From NCBI GenBank assembly GCA_963733105.1, contig CAVTCB010000012.1, forward strand, positions 248,001 to 312,000: 64,000 bases of DNA. Direction: 5' to 3'. Position 1 is the first letter of the stretch. Each line of letters starts with the position of its first letter. Of the stretch, positions 50,201-58,058 are shown in pieces. The translations under genes and the position numbers were made by a program. The notes under the pieces are model-generated. The model was not told the origin of the DNA and made no database searches. It saw nothing but the letters and a program-made list of their open reading frames with translations. This stretch comes from JAFAYN01 sp963733105 (GTDB lineage: Bacteria > Gemmatimonadota > Gemmatimonadetes > Longimicrobiales > Longimicrobiaceae).

Positions 50201-51987
50201 ATGTACGCCAGCCGCTCCGCCGGGTACGACGGGTCCAGCGGCACGTACGCGCCCCCCGCCTTCAGCGTCCCCAGGAGCGCCGTCACCAGCTCCGGCGAGC
50301 GCTCCATGCACACCCCGACGCGCGTCTCCGGCCCCACGCCGAGGGCGCGGAGCCGCCGCGCGAGCGCGTCCGCGCGCGAGTCCAGCTCGCGGTAGGTGAC
50401 ACGCTCCCCCTCGAAGACGAGCGCGACCGCGTCCGGCGTGCGCGCGGCCTGCGCCTCCACCAGGGCGTGCAGCGCCGCCGGCTCCGTCGGGTACGCGACC
50501 GCGGTGTCGTTCCACGACGCCAGGAGCGCGCGCTCCTCCGCGTCCAGGAGCGGCAGCTCCGAGACGCGCACGTCCGGGTCGGCGATCACCGCGTCCAGCA
50601 CCCGCAGGTAGTGGCGCTCGAAGCGGCGGATGGTCGCGGCGTCGAAGAGGTCCGTGTTGTACTCCAGGCAGGAGTCCAGCACCCCCTCGCGCTCCTGCGA
50701 CCAGAGCATCAGGTCGAACTTGGAGGTCCCGCTCTTGGGAGGGTCCCAGGTGAGGCGCAGCCCGGGAAGCTCCAGCTCGCTCGCGGGGGCGTTCTGGAGC
50801 GCGTACATCACCTGGAAGAGCGGGTTGCGGCTCAGGTCCCGCTCCGGCTGCACCTCGTCCACCAGCTTCTCGAAGGGGAGGTCCTGGTGCGCGTACGCCC
50901 CCAGCGCCGACTCCCGCGTGCGCGCCACCAGCTCGCGGAAGGTGGGGTCGCCCGACACGTCGCCGCGCAGCACCAGCGTGTTCACGAAGAAGCCGACGAT
51001 CCCCTCGATCTCGCGCCGCGTCCGGTTGGCGATGGGCGAGCCCACCACCACGTCGTCCTGCCCCGTGTAGCGGCGCAGGAGCGCCTGGAACGCCGCCAGC
51101 CCCACCATGAAGAGCGTCGCCCCCAGCCGCTGCGAGAGCGCGTGCAGCGCCGCCGTGCGGTCGCGCGGCACCGTGAACCAGTGCGACTCCCCCCGGAAGC
51201 TCTGCACCGCCGGGCGGGGGCGGTCCGTCGGGAGCTCCAGCGCGGGGACCCCCGCCAGCCGCTCGCGCCAGTACTCCGTCTGCCGCTCCAGCACCGCGCC
51301 GGTCAGGTACTCCCGCTGCCACGCCGCGAAGTCCGTGTACTGCAGCTCCAGCTCCGGGAGCGGCGAGTCCCTCCCCTCGCGGAACGCGTCGTACAGCGCC
51401 GCCAGCTCCCCGATCATCACCCCCAGCGACCACCCGTCGCTGATGGCGTGGTGCATGGTCAGGAAGAGGGCGTGCCTCCCGGGCCCGAGCGCCAGGAGCT
51501 GGCCGCGGAAGAGGGGGTCGCGCGCCAGGTCGAAGGGGAGGTTCGCCTCCTCCACCGCGCGGCGGTTCACCTCCGCGTCCTGCTCCTCCGCGGGGACGTG
51601 GCGCAGGTCGGTCTCGGGGAGCGGGAAGGCGTACGGGGCGGCCACCACCTGCACCGGGCTCCCGTCCACCAGCGTGAAGTTGGTGCGGAGCGACTCGTGG
51701 CGGCGCACCAGCTCGGTGAGCGCGCGGGCCAGCGCCGGCGCGTCGAGGTCGCCCTCCACCCGCACGGCGGCGTGGATGTGGTTGAAGCCCAGCCCGGGCT
51801 GGAGCTGCTCCAGGAACCAGAGCCGCTGCTGCGAGAAGGAGAGGGGGAGGAAGTCGCGGCGCGCGCGCGCGGTGACCGCGTCGCGGCGGGCCGTTCCCGC
51901 GGCCTGGCCCCGGAGCCGCTTCTCAAGGAGCGCCTTCTTCGCCAGCGTCAGCGAAGTCCGCTCGGGGGTGGGGTCTTGAGAGTGCAT
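47281..51987 (-). CDS. NRPS-1: C-A-T-E synthetase, D-Ser module, first gene of the operon
   Basis: 1568 residues from ATG 51987 (MHSQDPTPERTS). The frame is open further upstream, but the homologous part begins with the helix LAKKALLEKRLRG. No clear ribosome site precedes this ATG, so the start is less sure than the rest. C domain at about 40-470 (PLSFSQQRLWFLEQL; HHAISDGWS near 181). A domain: A3 SGSTGRPKG near 650, code DVWHVSLVDK, matching known Ser codes, A10 NGKLDRAALP near 989. T GGDSILSIQ near 1044. E HHLAVDGVSW near 1232 and RTVGWFTSVFPV. C-terminus GGYTPSDFPEAGLEQDELDD is a donor docking end that suits the start of NRPS-2. A C domain in the first module suggests either acylation of the first residue by an acyl donor or an upstream partner elsewhere. 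Confidence 0.93.
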   Translation of the reverse strand: MHSQDPTPERTSLTLAKKALLEKRLRGQAAGTARRDAVTARARRDFLPLSFSQQRLWFLEQLQPGLGFNHIHAAVRVEGDLDAPALARALTELVRRHESLRTNFTLVDGSPVQVVAAPYAFPLPETDLRHVPAEEQDAEVNRRAVEEANLPFDLARDPLFRGQLLALGPGRHALFLTMHHAISDGWSLGVMIGELAALYDAFREGRDSPLPELELQYTDFAAWQREYLTGAVLERQTEYWRERLAGVPALELPTDRPRPAVQSFRGESHWFTVPRDRTAALHALSQRLGATLFMVGLAAFQALLRRYTGQDDVVVGSPIANRTRREIEGIVGFFVNTLVLRGDVSGDPTFRELVARTRESALGAYAHQDLPFEKLVDEVQPERDLSRNPLFQVMYALQNAPASELELPGLRLTWDPPKSGTSKFDLMLWSQEREGVLDSCLEYNTDLFDAATIRRFERHYLRVLDAVIADPDVRVSELPLLDAEERALLASWNDTAVAYPTEPAALHALVEAQAARTPDAVALVFEGERVTYRELDSRADALARRLRALGVGPETRVGVCMERSPELVTALLGTLKAGGAYVPLDPSYPAERLAYMLADSGVPVLLAQERTAERVEGYGGTVVAVDAPHPRPLPHKGGGENDVSPDSLAYVIYTSGSTGRPKGAMNAHRGVVNRLRWMQREYGLTPDDVVLQKTPFSFDVSVWEFFWPLTTGARLVLARPEGHRDPEYLSELIEREGVTTLHFVPSMLQAFLEAGEPERCGSVRRVVCSGEALSPEVAERFHGRMPGAELHNLYGPTEAAVDVTHHACVPGESVVPIGRPVANTRIHVLDAQLQEVPVGVPGELYIGGVQVGRGYHGRPELTAERFVPDPFSSTGGTRLYRTGDRARWRASGEVEYLGRLDEQVKVRGFRIELGEIEAALLREPGVREAVAAAREDAPGHARIVAYVVADEEGAPSASALRARLKEVLPDYMVPAAFVFLEALPLSPNGKLDRAALPAPEWTRSEEAGETVAPRDSVEETLAGIWCGVLRLDRVGVHDNFFELGGDSILSIQVISRAAQAGIRLVPRQMFQHQTVAELAAVADTAAVVQAEQGEVTGESPLTPVQRWFFEQELPEPGHWNQALLLEVRRPVDAEALREAVGALLRHHDALRLRFRREGGAWRQSFAPFDGEVPFERVELAGAPEAEWAAAVERKSAEAQAGLELAGGPLLRAVYFDRGAERTGRLLLAVHHLAVDGVSWGILVEDLERACAQLARGGEVRLPPKTTSFRAWAERLAEHALAPELEAEREEWLAAGGEAVAPLPADLPGGENLEAHARTVTLALTEEETHALVHEVPSAYRTQINDALLAGLARALGEWTGSRAVRVELEGHGREPLWEDVDLSRTVGWFTSVFPVTLDPGPDASPGSALRAAKERLRALPGKGIGYGMLRYLGREETAAALGALPAPEVSFNYLGRMDALIPGSSLFRPVDEPAGPAHAPSSPRRYLLEVNASISGGRLRVGWTYSERVHHAATVERLAARYLHHLREIVEHCRAPEAGGYTPSDFPEAGLEQDELDDLVAEFIALNG
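50067..50108. repeat. Palindromic insert 9 in NRPS-1 A domain (single beta element)
   Basis: 42 bp and one element only: stem CCCCTCCCCCC/GGGGGAGGGG, then a GGGGGTGGGGG tail. It is translated as PHPRPLPHKGGGE. This is the minimal insert and shows that one element alone is tolerated at the site. Confidence 0.85.
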
Positions 51988-52298
51988 CGGGGACCACGGA
52001 TCGGGGATCAGAGACACCCGGCGGAAGCCGGCCCATCGTGGCGATTGTGCACCACGTGGCGGATTCGGTGCGCGCGGCCGACCAACGAAGACGCCCATGC
52101 TCTGATCTCGACCTGCGTCGAGGAAAGGCATGAGCGCGGAGGGAGCTCCATCCCTGGCGAACCGGCGTTGCGCGGCCGACCTTGAATATCGCAGCCGGGC
52201 GGTACGTGTCAAGAAGGCGCAGCGACGCCCGATCCAGGGTCCAGCTGCGGTGTAACAGGGCGTGTGGACGGAGTGGACGTCGGACCGAGCGGAGGAGC
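51988..52298. promoter_or_regulatory. Divergent intergenic region between NRPS-1 and mutS
   Basis: 311 bp between two divergent genes, so it must hold the promoters of the NRPS operon (minus) and of mutS (plus). It is less GC-extreme than its surroundings, with ccttgaatatcgcag near 52180. I cannot assign convincing -35/-10 boxes or an operator by eye. Confidence 0.45.
52291..52297 (+). promoter_or_regulatory. Ribosome binding site of mutS
   Basis: GGAGGAG directly upstream of ATG 52299. It fixes this start over the in-frame upstream codons of the longer open frame. Confidence 0.6.
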
Positions 52299-54905
52299 AT
52301 GGCCGGAGCGCAGTCGCCGCTGATGCGGCAGTGGCAGGAGGCCCGGGACAAGCACCCGGACGCGGTGGTGATGATCCGGGTGGGGGACTTCTACGAGCTG
52401 CTGGGGCCGGACGCCGAGATGGGCGTCCGCGTCCTGGGGCTCACCCTCACCGCCAAGGGCGGGGCGGGCGGCATCCCCATGGCGGGGGTCCCCGCCAAGT
52501 CGCGCGACGAGTACCTGGAGCGCCTGGCCGCCGAGGGGTACCGCGTGGCCGTGTGCGAGCAGGTGGAGGACGCCGCCGAGGCCAAGGGGACGGTGAGGCG
52601 CGAGGTGGTGGAGGTGGTCACCCCCGGCGTGGTGTTCGCGGACGGGCTCCTCCAGGAGCGCCGCAACAACTTCCTCGCCGCCCTCGCGCGCGACCGCCAC
52701 GGCGACCTGGGGCTCGCCGCCGCGGACGTTTCCACCGGCGAGGTGCTGGTGGCCGTGCTCTCCCGCGACAACCTGGAGCCGGAGCTGGCCCGCATCGACC
52801 CCGCCGAGCTCCTCCTCCCCTCGGGGTGGGACGACGGCGATCTCCCGGCGCTGGAGCGCGCCCGCGTCACCCGGCGCCCGGACGTGATGTTCGACCCGCG
52901 CTTCGCCTGGGACGAGGTGTGCTTCCGTTACGGCGTGCAGTCGCCCGAGGGTTTCGGGATCGGGGAGCGCGACGAGGCGGCGCTCTCCGCCCTGGGCGCC
53001 CTCCTGGCCTACCTGCGCGAGGTGCGCCCCGGCGGCGTGGGGACGCTGCGCCCCCCGCGCCTGGAGCGCGCCGGCGAGGCCATGGTGCTGGACGAGATGA
53101 CGCGCCGCAACCTGGAGCTGGTGGAGCCGCTCCGCCGCGAGCCGGGGACCCGCCCCGGCGAGGGGACGCTCCTGGGCGTGGTGGACGAGACGCTCACCCC
53201 CATGGGCGCGCGCCTGCTGCGCAACTGGCTCCTCCGCCCCATGGTGTCGCTGGACCGCATCCGCGCGCGGCAGGAGTCGGTGGCCGAGCTGGCGGAGAAC
53301 GGCGAGCTGCGGGGGCGCGTCCGCCGCGAGCTGGGCGAGGTTCGCGACCTGGAGCGCCTGGCCGCCAAGGTGGCCTCCGCCCGCATCGCCCCGCGCGAGC
53401 TGCGCGCCCTGGCCGACTCGCTGGGGCGCCTCCCCGCCCTGCGCGCCCTCCTGGACGCCGCCGCCTCCGACCCGCTGCGCAAGCTGCTCCGCACGCTGGA
53501 CCCCATGGACGACGTGCGCGAGCGCGTCGACCGCGCCCTGGCCGACGCCCCGGCTTCCGCCTTCGGGGACGAGGAGGGGGTGATCCGCGCCGGCTTCGAC
53601 GCGGAGCTGGACGAGCTGCGCTCGCTTCGTACCGGGGGCACCGACTGGATGGCGAGGTTCGGGACGCGCGAGCGGGAGCGGAGCGGGATCTCCGGGCTCA
53701 AGGTGGGCTACAACCGCGTCTTCGGGTACTTCCTGGAGGTCCCCCGCGCGCAGGCGGAGCGCGTCCCCGGCAACTACGAGCGCCGGCAGACGCTGGCGAA
53801 CCTGGAGCGCTACGTCACCGCCGAGCTGAAGGAGTGGGAGGAGAAGATCCTGGGGGCGGAGGAGCGGATCGCCGCTCGGGAGGCGCACCTCTTCGGCGAG
53901 CTGCGGCAGGCCCTCGCCACGCAGGTGCGCCGCTTCCAGGACACCGCCACGCGGGTGGCCACGCTGGACGTGCTGGCCGGCTTCGCGGAGGTGGCCGTGC
54001 GGCGCTCGTACGTGCGCCCCGAGGTGCACGACGGCTACCGGCTGGAGGTCCGCGGGGGCCGCCACCCGGTGGTGGAGACCATGATCCCCTTCGACCGCTA
54101 CGTCCCCAACGACGTGCTCCTGGACGAGGAGTCGCGGGTGATGATCCTCACCGGCCCCAACATGGCCGGGAAGTCCACCCTGCTGCGGATGGTGGGGCTG
54201 GTGCAGCTCCTGGCGCAGGTGGGGGCCTTCGTCCCCGCGGAGCGCGTCTCGCTGGGGGTGTGCGACCGCATCTTCACCCGCGTGGGCGCCTCGGACAACC
54301 TGGTGCGCGGGCAGAGCACCTTCATGGTGGAGGCCAGCGAGTGCGCCACCATCCTGAACGGCGGCACCCGCCGCTCGCTGGTGCTGATGGACGAGGTGGG
54401 GCGCGGCACGGCCACCTGGGACGGGGTGAGCCTGGCGTGGGCCATCACCGAGCACCTGCACGGCGCCATGGAGGCCAAGACCGTCTTCGCCACCCACTAC
54501 CACGAGCTGACGCAGCTGGCCGACCTCCTCCCGGGGGTGGTCAACTTCAACGTGGCCGCCCGCGAGGAGGGGGACCGCATCGTCTTCCTGCACCGCCTGG
54601 TCCCCGGCGGGGCGGACCGCTCCTACGGGATCGAGGTGGCCCGGATGGCCGGCATCCCTCCCTCGGTGATCGGCCGCGCCCGCGAGATCCTGCGGACTCT
54701 GGAGGGCTCCCGCTCCGCCGAGAGCCGCATCATCGAGCACCTCCCCCCGGAGTCGCCGGCGCCCGCTCCCGCGGCGGCTCCCCCCGCCGCCGGACCCGGA
54801 CCGGAGCACCGCGTCGCCGACCGCCTGCGGAGCGCCGATCCCAACGCCATGACGCCGATGCAGGCGCTCTCCCTGCTGGCCGAGCTGCGGGGGGAGCTGG
54901 GGTAG
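52299..54905 (+). CDS. mutS: DNA mismatch repair protein MutS
   Basis: 868 residues, the normal length for MutS. It binds base mismatches and small loops in DNA and uses ATP to recruit MutL. The N-terminal mismatch-binding motif GDFYELLGPDAE (Phe and Glu of the F-x-E type) lies near residue 28. The C-terminal ATPase has Walker A GPNMAGKSTLL, the signature QSTFMVEASE, Walker B LVLMDEVGRGTATWDG (usual form DEIGRGTSTFDG) and ATHYHELTQL. The Pro/Ala-rich linker before the last helices is usual in this family. It converges with the HEPN gene, only 9 bp separating the two stops. It is a housekeeping gene sitting between the two biosynthetic blocks and has no evident role in them. Confidence 0.97.
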   Translation: MAGAQSPLMRQWQEARDKHPDAVVMIRVGDFYELLGPDAEMGVRVLGLTLTAKGGAGGIPMAGVPAKSRDEYLERLAAEGYRVAVCEQVEDAAEAKGTVRREVVEVVTPGVVFADGLLQERRNNFLAALARDRHGDLGLAAADVSTGEVLVAVLSRDNLEPELARIDPAELLLPSGWDDGDLPALERARVTRRPDVMFDPRFAWDEVCFRYGVQSPEGFGIGERDEAALSALGALLAYLREVRPGGVGTLRPPRLERAGEAMVLDEMTRRNLELVEPLRREPGTRPGEGTLLGVVDETLTPMGARLLRNWLLRPMVSLDRIRARQESVAELAENGELRGRVRRELGEVRDLERLAAKVASARIAPRELRALADSLGRLPALRALLDAAASDPLRKLLRTLDPMDDVRERVDRALADAPASAFGDEEGVIRAGFDAELDELRSLRTGGTDWMARFGTRERERSGISGLKVGYNRVFGYFLEVPRAQAERVPGNYERRQTLANLERYVTAELKEWEEKILGAEERIAAREAHLFGELRQALATQVRRFQDTATRVATLDVLAGFAEVAVRRSYVRPEVHDGYRLEVRGGRHPVVETMIPFDRYVPNDVLLDEESRVMILTGPNMAGKSTLLRMVGLVQLLAQVGAFVPAERVSLGVCDRIFTRVGASDNLVRGQSTFMVEASECATILNGGTRRSLVLMDEVGRGTATWDGVSLAWAITEHLHGAMEAKTVFATHYHELTQLADLLPGVVNFNVAAREEGDRIVFLHRLVPGGADRSYGIEVARMAGIPPSVIGRAREILRTLEGSRSAESRIIEHLPPESPAPAPAAAPPAAGPGPEHRVADRLRSADPNAMTPMQALSLLAELRGELG

Positions 54906-54914
54906 GGCGTCTGA

Positions 54915-55385
54915 CTACGGCTCGGCGAGGATGGAGGCGAGGTCGGGACGCATGGACACCAGAACGCCACGCGCGGACGGAAGGAGCGCGTCGAGCCAGG
55001 CGTGCACGGCCTCCACCTGCTCCCCGGTCGCCGTGGCCGCCCCGTAGAACGCGGAAGTCCGCATCTTCCGGATGCGCTCGGAATCCACGTCCACGGTGTC
55101 CAGCTCCGGGTACCCCAGGCCGGCGAGCGCGTAGAAGGTGTTGAAGTGATGGCCGGGCGTCTGCCCCTTGGTACGGAAGCCCGCGCACTCCAGCACCGCG
55201 CTCGACGCCTGGAACGCGGCCTGGTAGCCGAGGCTCACCGCGTTGTCGGGACTCAGCCCCTTCCTCGAATCCGCGGACGACGCCAACGCCTTCAGCCACA
55301 GGCCCACCACCCGCTCGGCGTCGGGCTCCACCGGTTCCATCTGACGGCCGTCGACGAGGCGCCGGATGCGAGGCGGGATCGTCAT
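54915..55385 (-). CDS. HEPN-like domain protein, partner of the adjacent nucleotidyltransferase
   Basis: 156 residues, all-helical in appearance. The ATG at 55385 overlaps the stop of the upstream nucleotidyltransferase gene (ATGA overlap of 4 nt), so the two are translationally coupled. The central FRTKGQTPGHHFNTFYAL resembles the R...GHH segment of HEPN domain proteins, and RIRKMRTSAFYG follows the usual HEPN C-terminal pattern. In HEPN/MNT pairs the HEPN protein is often an RNase toxin silenced by the nucleotidyltransferase. Whether this copy is toxic cannot be told from sequence. The assignment rests on pattern and context and not on a strong motif. Confidence 0.72.
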   Translation of the reverse strand: MTIPPRIRRLVDGRQMEPVEPDAERVVGLWLKALASSADSRKGLSPDNAVSLGYQAAFQASSAVLECAGFRTKGQTPGHHFNTFYALAGLGYPELDTVDVDSERIRKMRTSAFYGAATATGEQVEAVHAWLDALLPSARGVLVSMRPDLASILAEP

Positions 55386-56014
55386 CGCGCTCCGCCTCCC
55401 TCGGGAATCAGGTGGCCCAGCGAAGCCGGGGAGCCGTAGACCCACTGCTTCGCCCCCTCCAGCACTTCGCGGAAGAAGCGGCGCCCCTCCGCCATCCGCG
55501 CCGAAAGCTCGGCCCGAGTCACGGCAACCACGTTCACCTCGCGGTCGAGCAGGACGCCCGCCTCCAGCGTGTGCCGCAGCAGGTCGGTCTCGTCCAGCTC
55601 CTCCCCCACCACGAACAGGTCCACGTCGCTGTCCGGCCGGGCATCCCCCCTCGCGTGCGAGCCGAAGATGAACGCCGCCTCCAGGCCGGACACCTCCGCG
55701 AGGGCGAACGGCAGCACGTCCGCCGGCTCGCTGAGGTGTCGAACGAGTTGCCGGAGGGGGGGCCACGCCGGGCTCTCCTCGTCCAGGTGGTAGCGCACGC
55801 GGCCCCCCTCCTCGCGGCGCACGAGGACGCCCAGCGCGGCCAGCCGTTCCAACTCGGTCTGGAGAGAGCCCGGACCCAGGCCGGTGGCCCGCTCCAGTGC
55901 ACGGACGTGCGGACGCGCCTCCGGGTTCACGGCGAAGTAGCGGACCACCCGCGCCATCGCACCCGACGCCAGCGCGCTGGAGAGGCCGTCTCGGGCTTTC
56001 GCGGTTCGGTTCAT
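55382..56014 (-). CDS. Winged-helix plus MNT nucleotidyltransferase protein (antitoxin-like)
   Basis: 210 residues from ATG 56014 (MNRTAKARDGL). Residues about 15-85 form a winged-helix DNA-binding region (VRALERATGLGPGSLQTELE ... GVLVRREEGGRVRYHL). Residues about 115-150 carry the nucleotidyltransferase signature GSHARGDARPDSDVDLFVVG, with the GS and the two Asp of the DxD pair. Proteins of this build are commonly paired with HEPN proteins and repress their own promoter. The perfect 6-bp inverted repeat just upstream (56039-56057) is a good operator candidate. It is the first gene of a two-gene operon diverging from the nuclease gene. Confidence 0.85.
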   Translation of the reverse strand: MNRTAKARDGLSSALASGAMARVVRYFAVNPEARPHVRALERATGLGPGSLQTELERLAALGVLVRREEGGRVRYHLDEESPAWPPLRQLVRHLSEPADVLPFALAEVSGLEAAFIFGSHARGDARPDSDVDLFVVGEELDETDLLRHTLEAGVLLDREVNVVAVTRAELSARMAEGRRFFREVLEGAKQWVYGSPASLGHLIPEGGGAR

Positions 56015-56038
56015 GTTCTCACGTCGAAGAAGAAAATC

Positions 56039-56057
56039 CGCACTCAAATTTAGTGCG
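56039..56057. promoter_or_regulatory. Candidate operator CGCACTCAAATTTAGTGCG
   Basis: Perfect 6-bp inverted repeat with an AT-rich 7-bp centre, 25 bp upstream of the MNT start, in the most AT-rich stretch of this intergenic region. It is a likely site for the winged-helix domain of the MNT protein. Confidence 0.45.
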
Positions 56058-56175
56058 ACATCACCCGAGCGCAAGTCACGCGACGGTGACGCGCCGCCCC
56101 TCGCGCCGCGCCCGCTCGGCGCATACTTTACGCCTCGTCCCGCCTTGCATCCAATCCCCGTCCCAGGAGCCGAGC

Positions 56176-57036
56176 ATGCCTTCGTCCCGCGTCGCGCAGT
56201 TCCGGAGTCCCCGCACCCTGGCCGCGCTCGCGGCCGCCCTGCTCGCCGCCTGCTCGCCCGAGGGGCGGGTCGCCACGGCGCCCGAGGAGCCGTCGTACTA
56301 CACCTACCCGAGCGCCATCTACCGGAGCCACGTGGAGTTCGGCACCCCCTCCGACGGGAGCCCGAGCAACGACCTGATCTTGTCCAAGCGCACCTACACG
56401 GCGTCGCACAACTGCGCCGAGGGCGGGCCCAACTGGGTGTCGTGGAACCTGAACAAGACGCACTTCGGCGACGCGGCGCGCTCCAGCACCTTCTACTCGG
56501 ACACCAGCCTCCCCACCGGCTGCTACCGCGTCACCACCTCCGACTACACCAACTCCGGGTATTCCCGCGGCCACATGGTCCGCAGCGAGGAGCGCACCTG
56601 GTCGTCGGCCGACAACCAGCAGACGTTCCTGATGACCAACGTCCTCCCCCAGTACCAGGACCTCAACGGGGGCCCCTGGTACAAGTTCGAGCAGTACCTG
56701 CAGGACCTGGCGCAGAACGGGAACAAGGAGATCTACGTGATCGCCGGCGCCACCGGGAACCGGGGGACGCTGAACGGCGCCGGGAAGGTGGTGATCCCCA
56801 CCTACCACTACAAGATCGCCGTGGTGATGCCGTACGGTCTGGGGCTCGCCAGCGCCACCTCCACCGGGAGCATCCAGGTGATCGCGGTGGACATGCCCAA
56901 CGTCACGGGGATCGCCGCGCGCCCCTGGACCGACTACAAGACCACCGTGGACAAGCTGGAGAGCTTCTCCGGCTACAACTTCCTCGATCGGCTCCCGGAC
57001 GCCGTGGAGTCGTACTGGGAGAGCCGGGTGTTCTGA
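56176..57036 (+). CDS. Lipoprotein DNA/RNA non-specific endonuclease (NucA/Serratia nuclease family)
   Basis: 286 residues from ATG 56176 with AGGAG at 56165-56169. The N-terminus is a lipoprotein signal: basic start, hydrophobic LAALAAALLAAC with the lipobox Cys near residue 33. The mature part has the beta-beta-alpha-metal nuclease core: RGHMVRSEERT supplies the catalytic His, and FLMTNVLPQ the metal-binding Asn. The residue before RGHM is Ser, where most members have Asp (DRGHM). The protein probably degrades extracellular nucleic acid at the cell surface for nutrition or defence. It diverges from the HEPN/MNT operon and seems to be a single gene. Confidence 0.9.
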   Translation: MPSSRVAQFRSPRTLAALAAALLAACSPEGRVATAPEEPSYYTYPSAIYRSHVEFGTPSDGSPSNDLILSKRTYTASHNCAEGGPNWVSWNLNKTHFGDAARSSTFYSDTSLPTGCYRVTTSDYTNSGYSRGHMVRSEERTWSSADNQQTFLMTNVLPQYQDLNGGPWYKFEQYLQDLAQNGNKEIYVIAGATGNRGTLNGAGKVVIPTYHYKIAVVMPYGLGLASATSTGSIQVIAVDMPNVTGIAARPWTDYKTTVDKLESFSGYNFLDRLPDAVESYWESRVF

Positions 57037-57091
57037 TTCTTCAAGGGCAGGGTTCGGGCGTGCCCCCGCTGGCGCGGGGTCGGGCTGCGGC

Positions 57092-57124
57092 TCCGTAAGC
57101 CGGCAAACAACGCCGGCTAACGGA
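57092..57124. terminator. Inverted repeat downstream of the nuclease gene
   Basis: Arms of 13 bp with one mismatch (TCCGTAAGCCGGC and GCCGGCTAACGGA) and loop AAACAAC, about 55 bp after the nuclease stop. There is no T-tract. It is the only structure I see in the 242 bp between 57037 and 57278. Confidence 0.5.
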
Positions 57125-57278
57125 GTCGAGCCCCGCGCAAACCGCGCGCGGGTCTCGCCCCTTCGGGCTCGCATCCCTCACGCAACTGCTTTCTCGCGCA
57201 CGTTTTCTCGGGGTCGGCGTGGAGTTTGCCGACGGCCCGGTTCACGTCGTTCTCCACCCTCCACTCGTCGCCGGAGCC

Positions 57279-57659
57279 ATGGAATCCTCGTCGTCGGAGC
57301 GCGTCCGCTTCCTGGAGCACAGGGGGAAGCGCATCCTGCTGATCGACTTCTCGCAGCTGCAGGAGACGGAGGAGATCCTCCGGGTGGTGGAAACGGCCCG
57401 AGCCGTGGTCGCGGAGCAGCCTCCCGCCTCGCTCCGCACGCTCACCCACGTGCGCGGCGCGCGCTACTCCCCGCCGGTGATGGACGCCATCAAGGGGCTG
57501 GCCGTGCACAACCGCCCGTACGTCACGGCGGCCGCGGTAGTGGGAATGGAGGGGATGCACCGCGTCCTCTTCCGCGCCGTGCTCCTCTTCAGCCGCCGCA
57601 ACATCGAGGCGTTCGATTCGCTGGACCAGGCCAGGGACTGGCTGGCCTCGCAGCCCTGA
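57279..57659 (+). CDS. STAS/SpoIIAA-like small cytoplasmic protein
   Basis: 126 residues from ATG 57279, preceded by GGAG; an in-frame start at 57219 would add 20 residues lacking a ribosome site. It has an alternating strand/helix pattern: VRFLEHRGKRILLIDFSQL as first strands, a helix EEILRVVETARAVV, LRTLTHVRGARY as the central strand, and AVVGMEGMHRVLFRAVLLFS followed by an amphipathic C-terminal helix. This resembles the STAS/SpoIIAA-like proteins of unknown role found singly in many bacteria. No phosphorylation motif can be named with certainty. Confidence 0.7.
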   Translation: MESSSSERVRFLEHRGKRILLIDFSQLQETEEILRVVETARAVVAEQPPASLRTLTHVRGARYSPPVMDAIKGLAVHNRPYVTAAAVVGMEGMHRVLFRAVLLFSRRNIEAFDSLDQARDWLASQP

Positions 57660-57677
57660 GCTCCGGACAGCAACGGG

Positions 57678-57705
57678 GGGGCCGCTCCGACGTCGGAGCG
57701 GCCCC
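57678..57705. terminator. Perfect 28-bp palindrome between convergent genes
   Basis: Two 14-bp arms without a loop (GGGGCCGCTCCGAC and its complement), 18 bp after the STAS-like stop and 37 bp before the stop of the facing small-peptide gene. Probably a bidirectional terminator, although no T-run follows. Confidence 0.6.
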
Positions 57706-57742
57706 GCTTCCGCAGCGCGGGGCTGGTTTTCTCACATCCTGG

Positions 57743-57943
57743 TCAGCTCGGCCAGTAGCAGGAGTCTTCGGGTCCGACACAGGACCCGTTCGGGCACGGG
57801 GTCGTCCCCTTCGGGCAGCTGGGTAAGGGGAAGGGGTCGCGCAACTCGGGCTTCGCGACGGCCGCCGTGGCACCGAATCCGAGCGAACCGATGAAGGCCA
57901 TACCGAGGAGCCCCCGGCGCAGGTGGGAGAGCGAACGGCTCAT
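57743..57943 (-). CDS. Small exported Cys-containing peptide
   Basis: 66 residues from ATG 57943 with a strong GGAGG site 5 nt upstream. Basic start MSRSLSHLRRG, hydrophobic LLGMAFIGSLGFGATAAVA and a likely signal-peptidase site after AVA leave about 35 residues. These contain four Cys in SCPKGTTPCPNGSCV and EDSCYWPS. The spacing could allow two disulphides. I do not recognise a function; it looks like a tiny secreted or periplasmic peptide. Longer upstream readings of the frame have no ribosome site. Confidence 0.72.
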   Translation of the reverse strand: MSRSLSHLRRGLLGMAFIGSLGFGATAAVAKPELRDPFPLPSCPKGTTPCPNGSCVGPEDSCYWPS

Positions 57944-58058
57944 GACGTCCTCCGGGAGAGGGATGGACCGGCACGCCCCCGCAGGCGCGGGGGTGCAGGC
58001 ACACACTAAACGCCAATCCACGGAGAGTCAACGCGCCGCCAATCAAAGAAAACTGGAA

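Noticed and set aside
51988..52212. Upstream extension of NRPS-1
   Set aside because: The added residues show no docking or C-domain character. ATG 51987 gives a normal N-terminus, though without a clear ribosome site.
52182..52298. Upstream extension of mutS (39 extra codons)
   Set aside because: The extension is Arg-rich with no similarity to MutS. GGAGGAG precedes ATG 52299, and the mismatch-binding motif then sits at the normal distance from the start.
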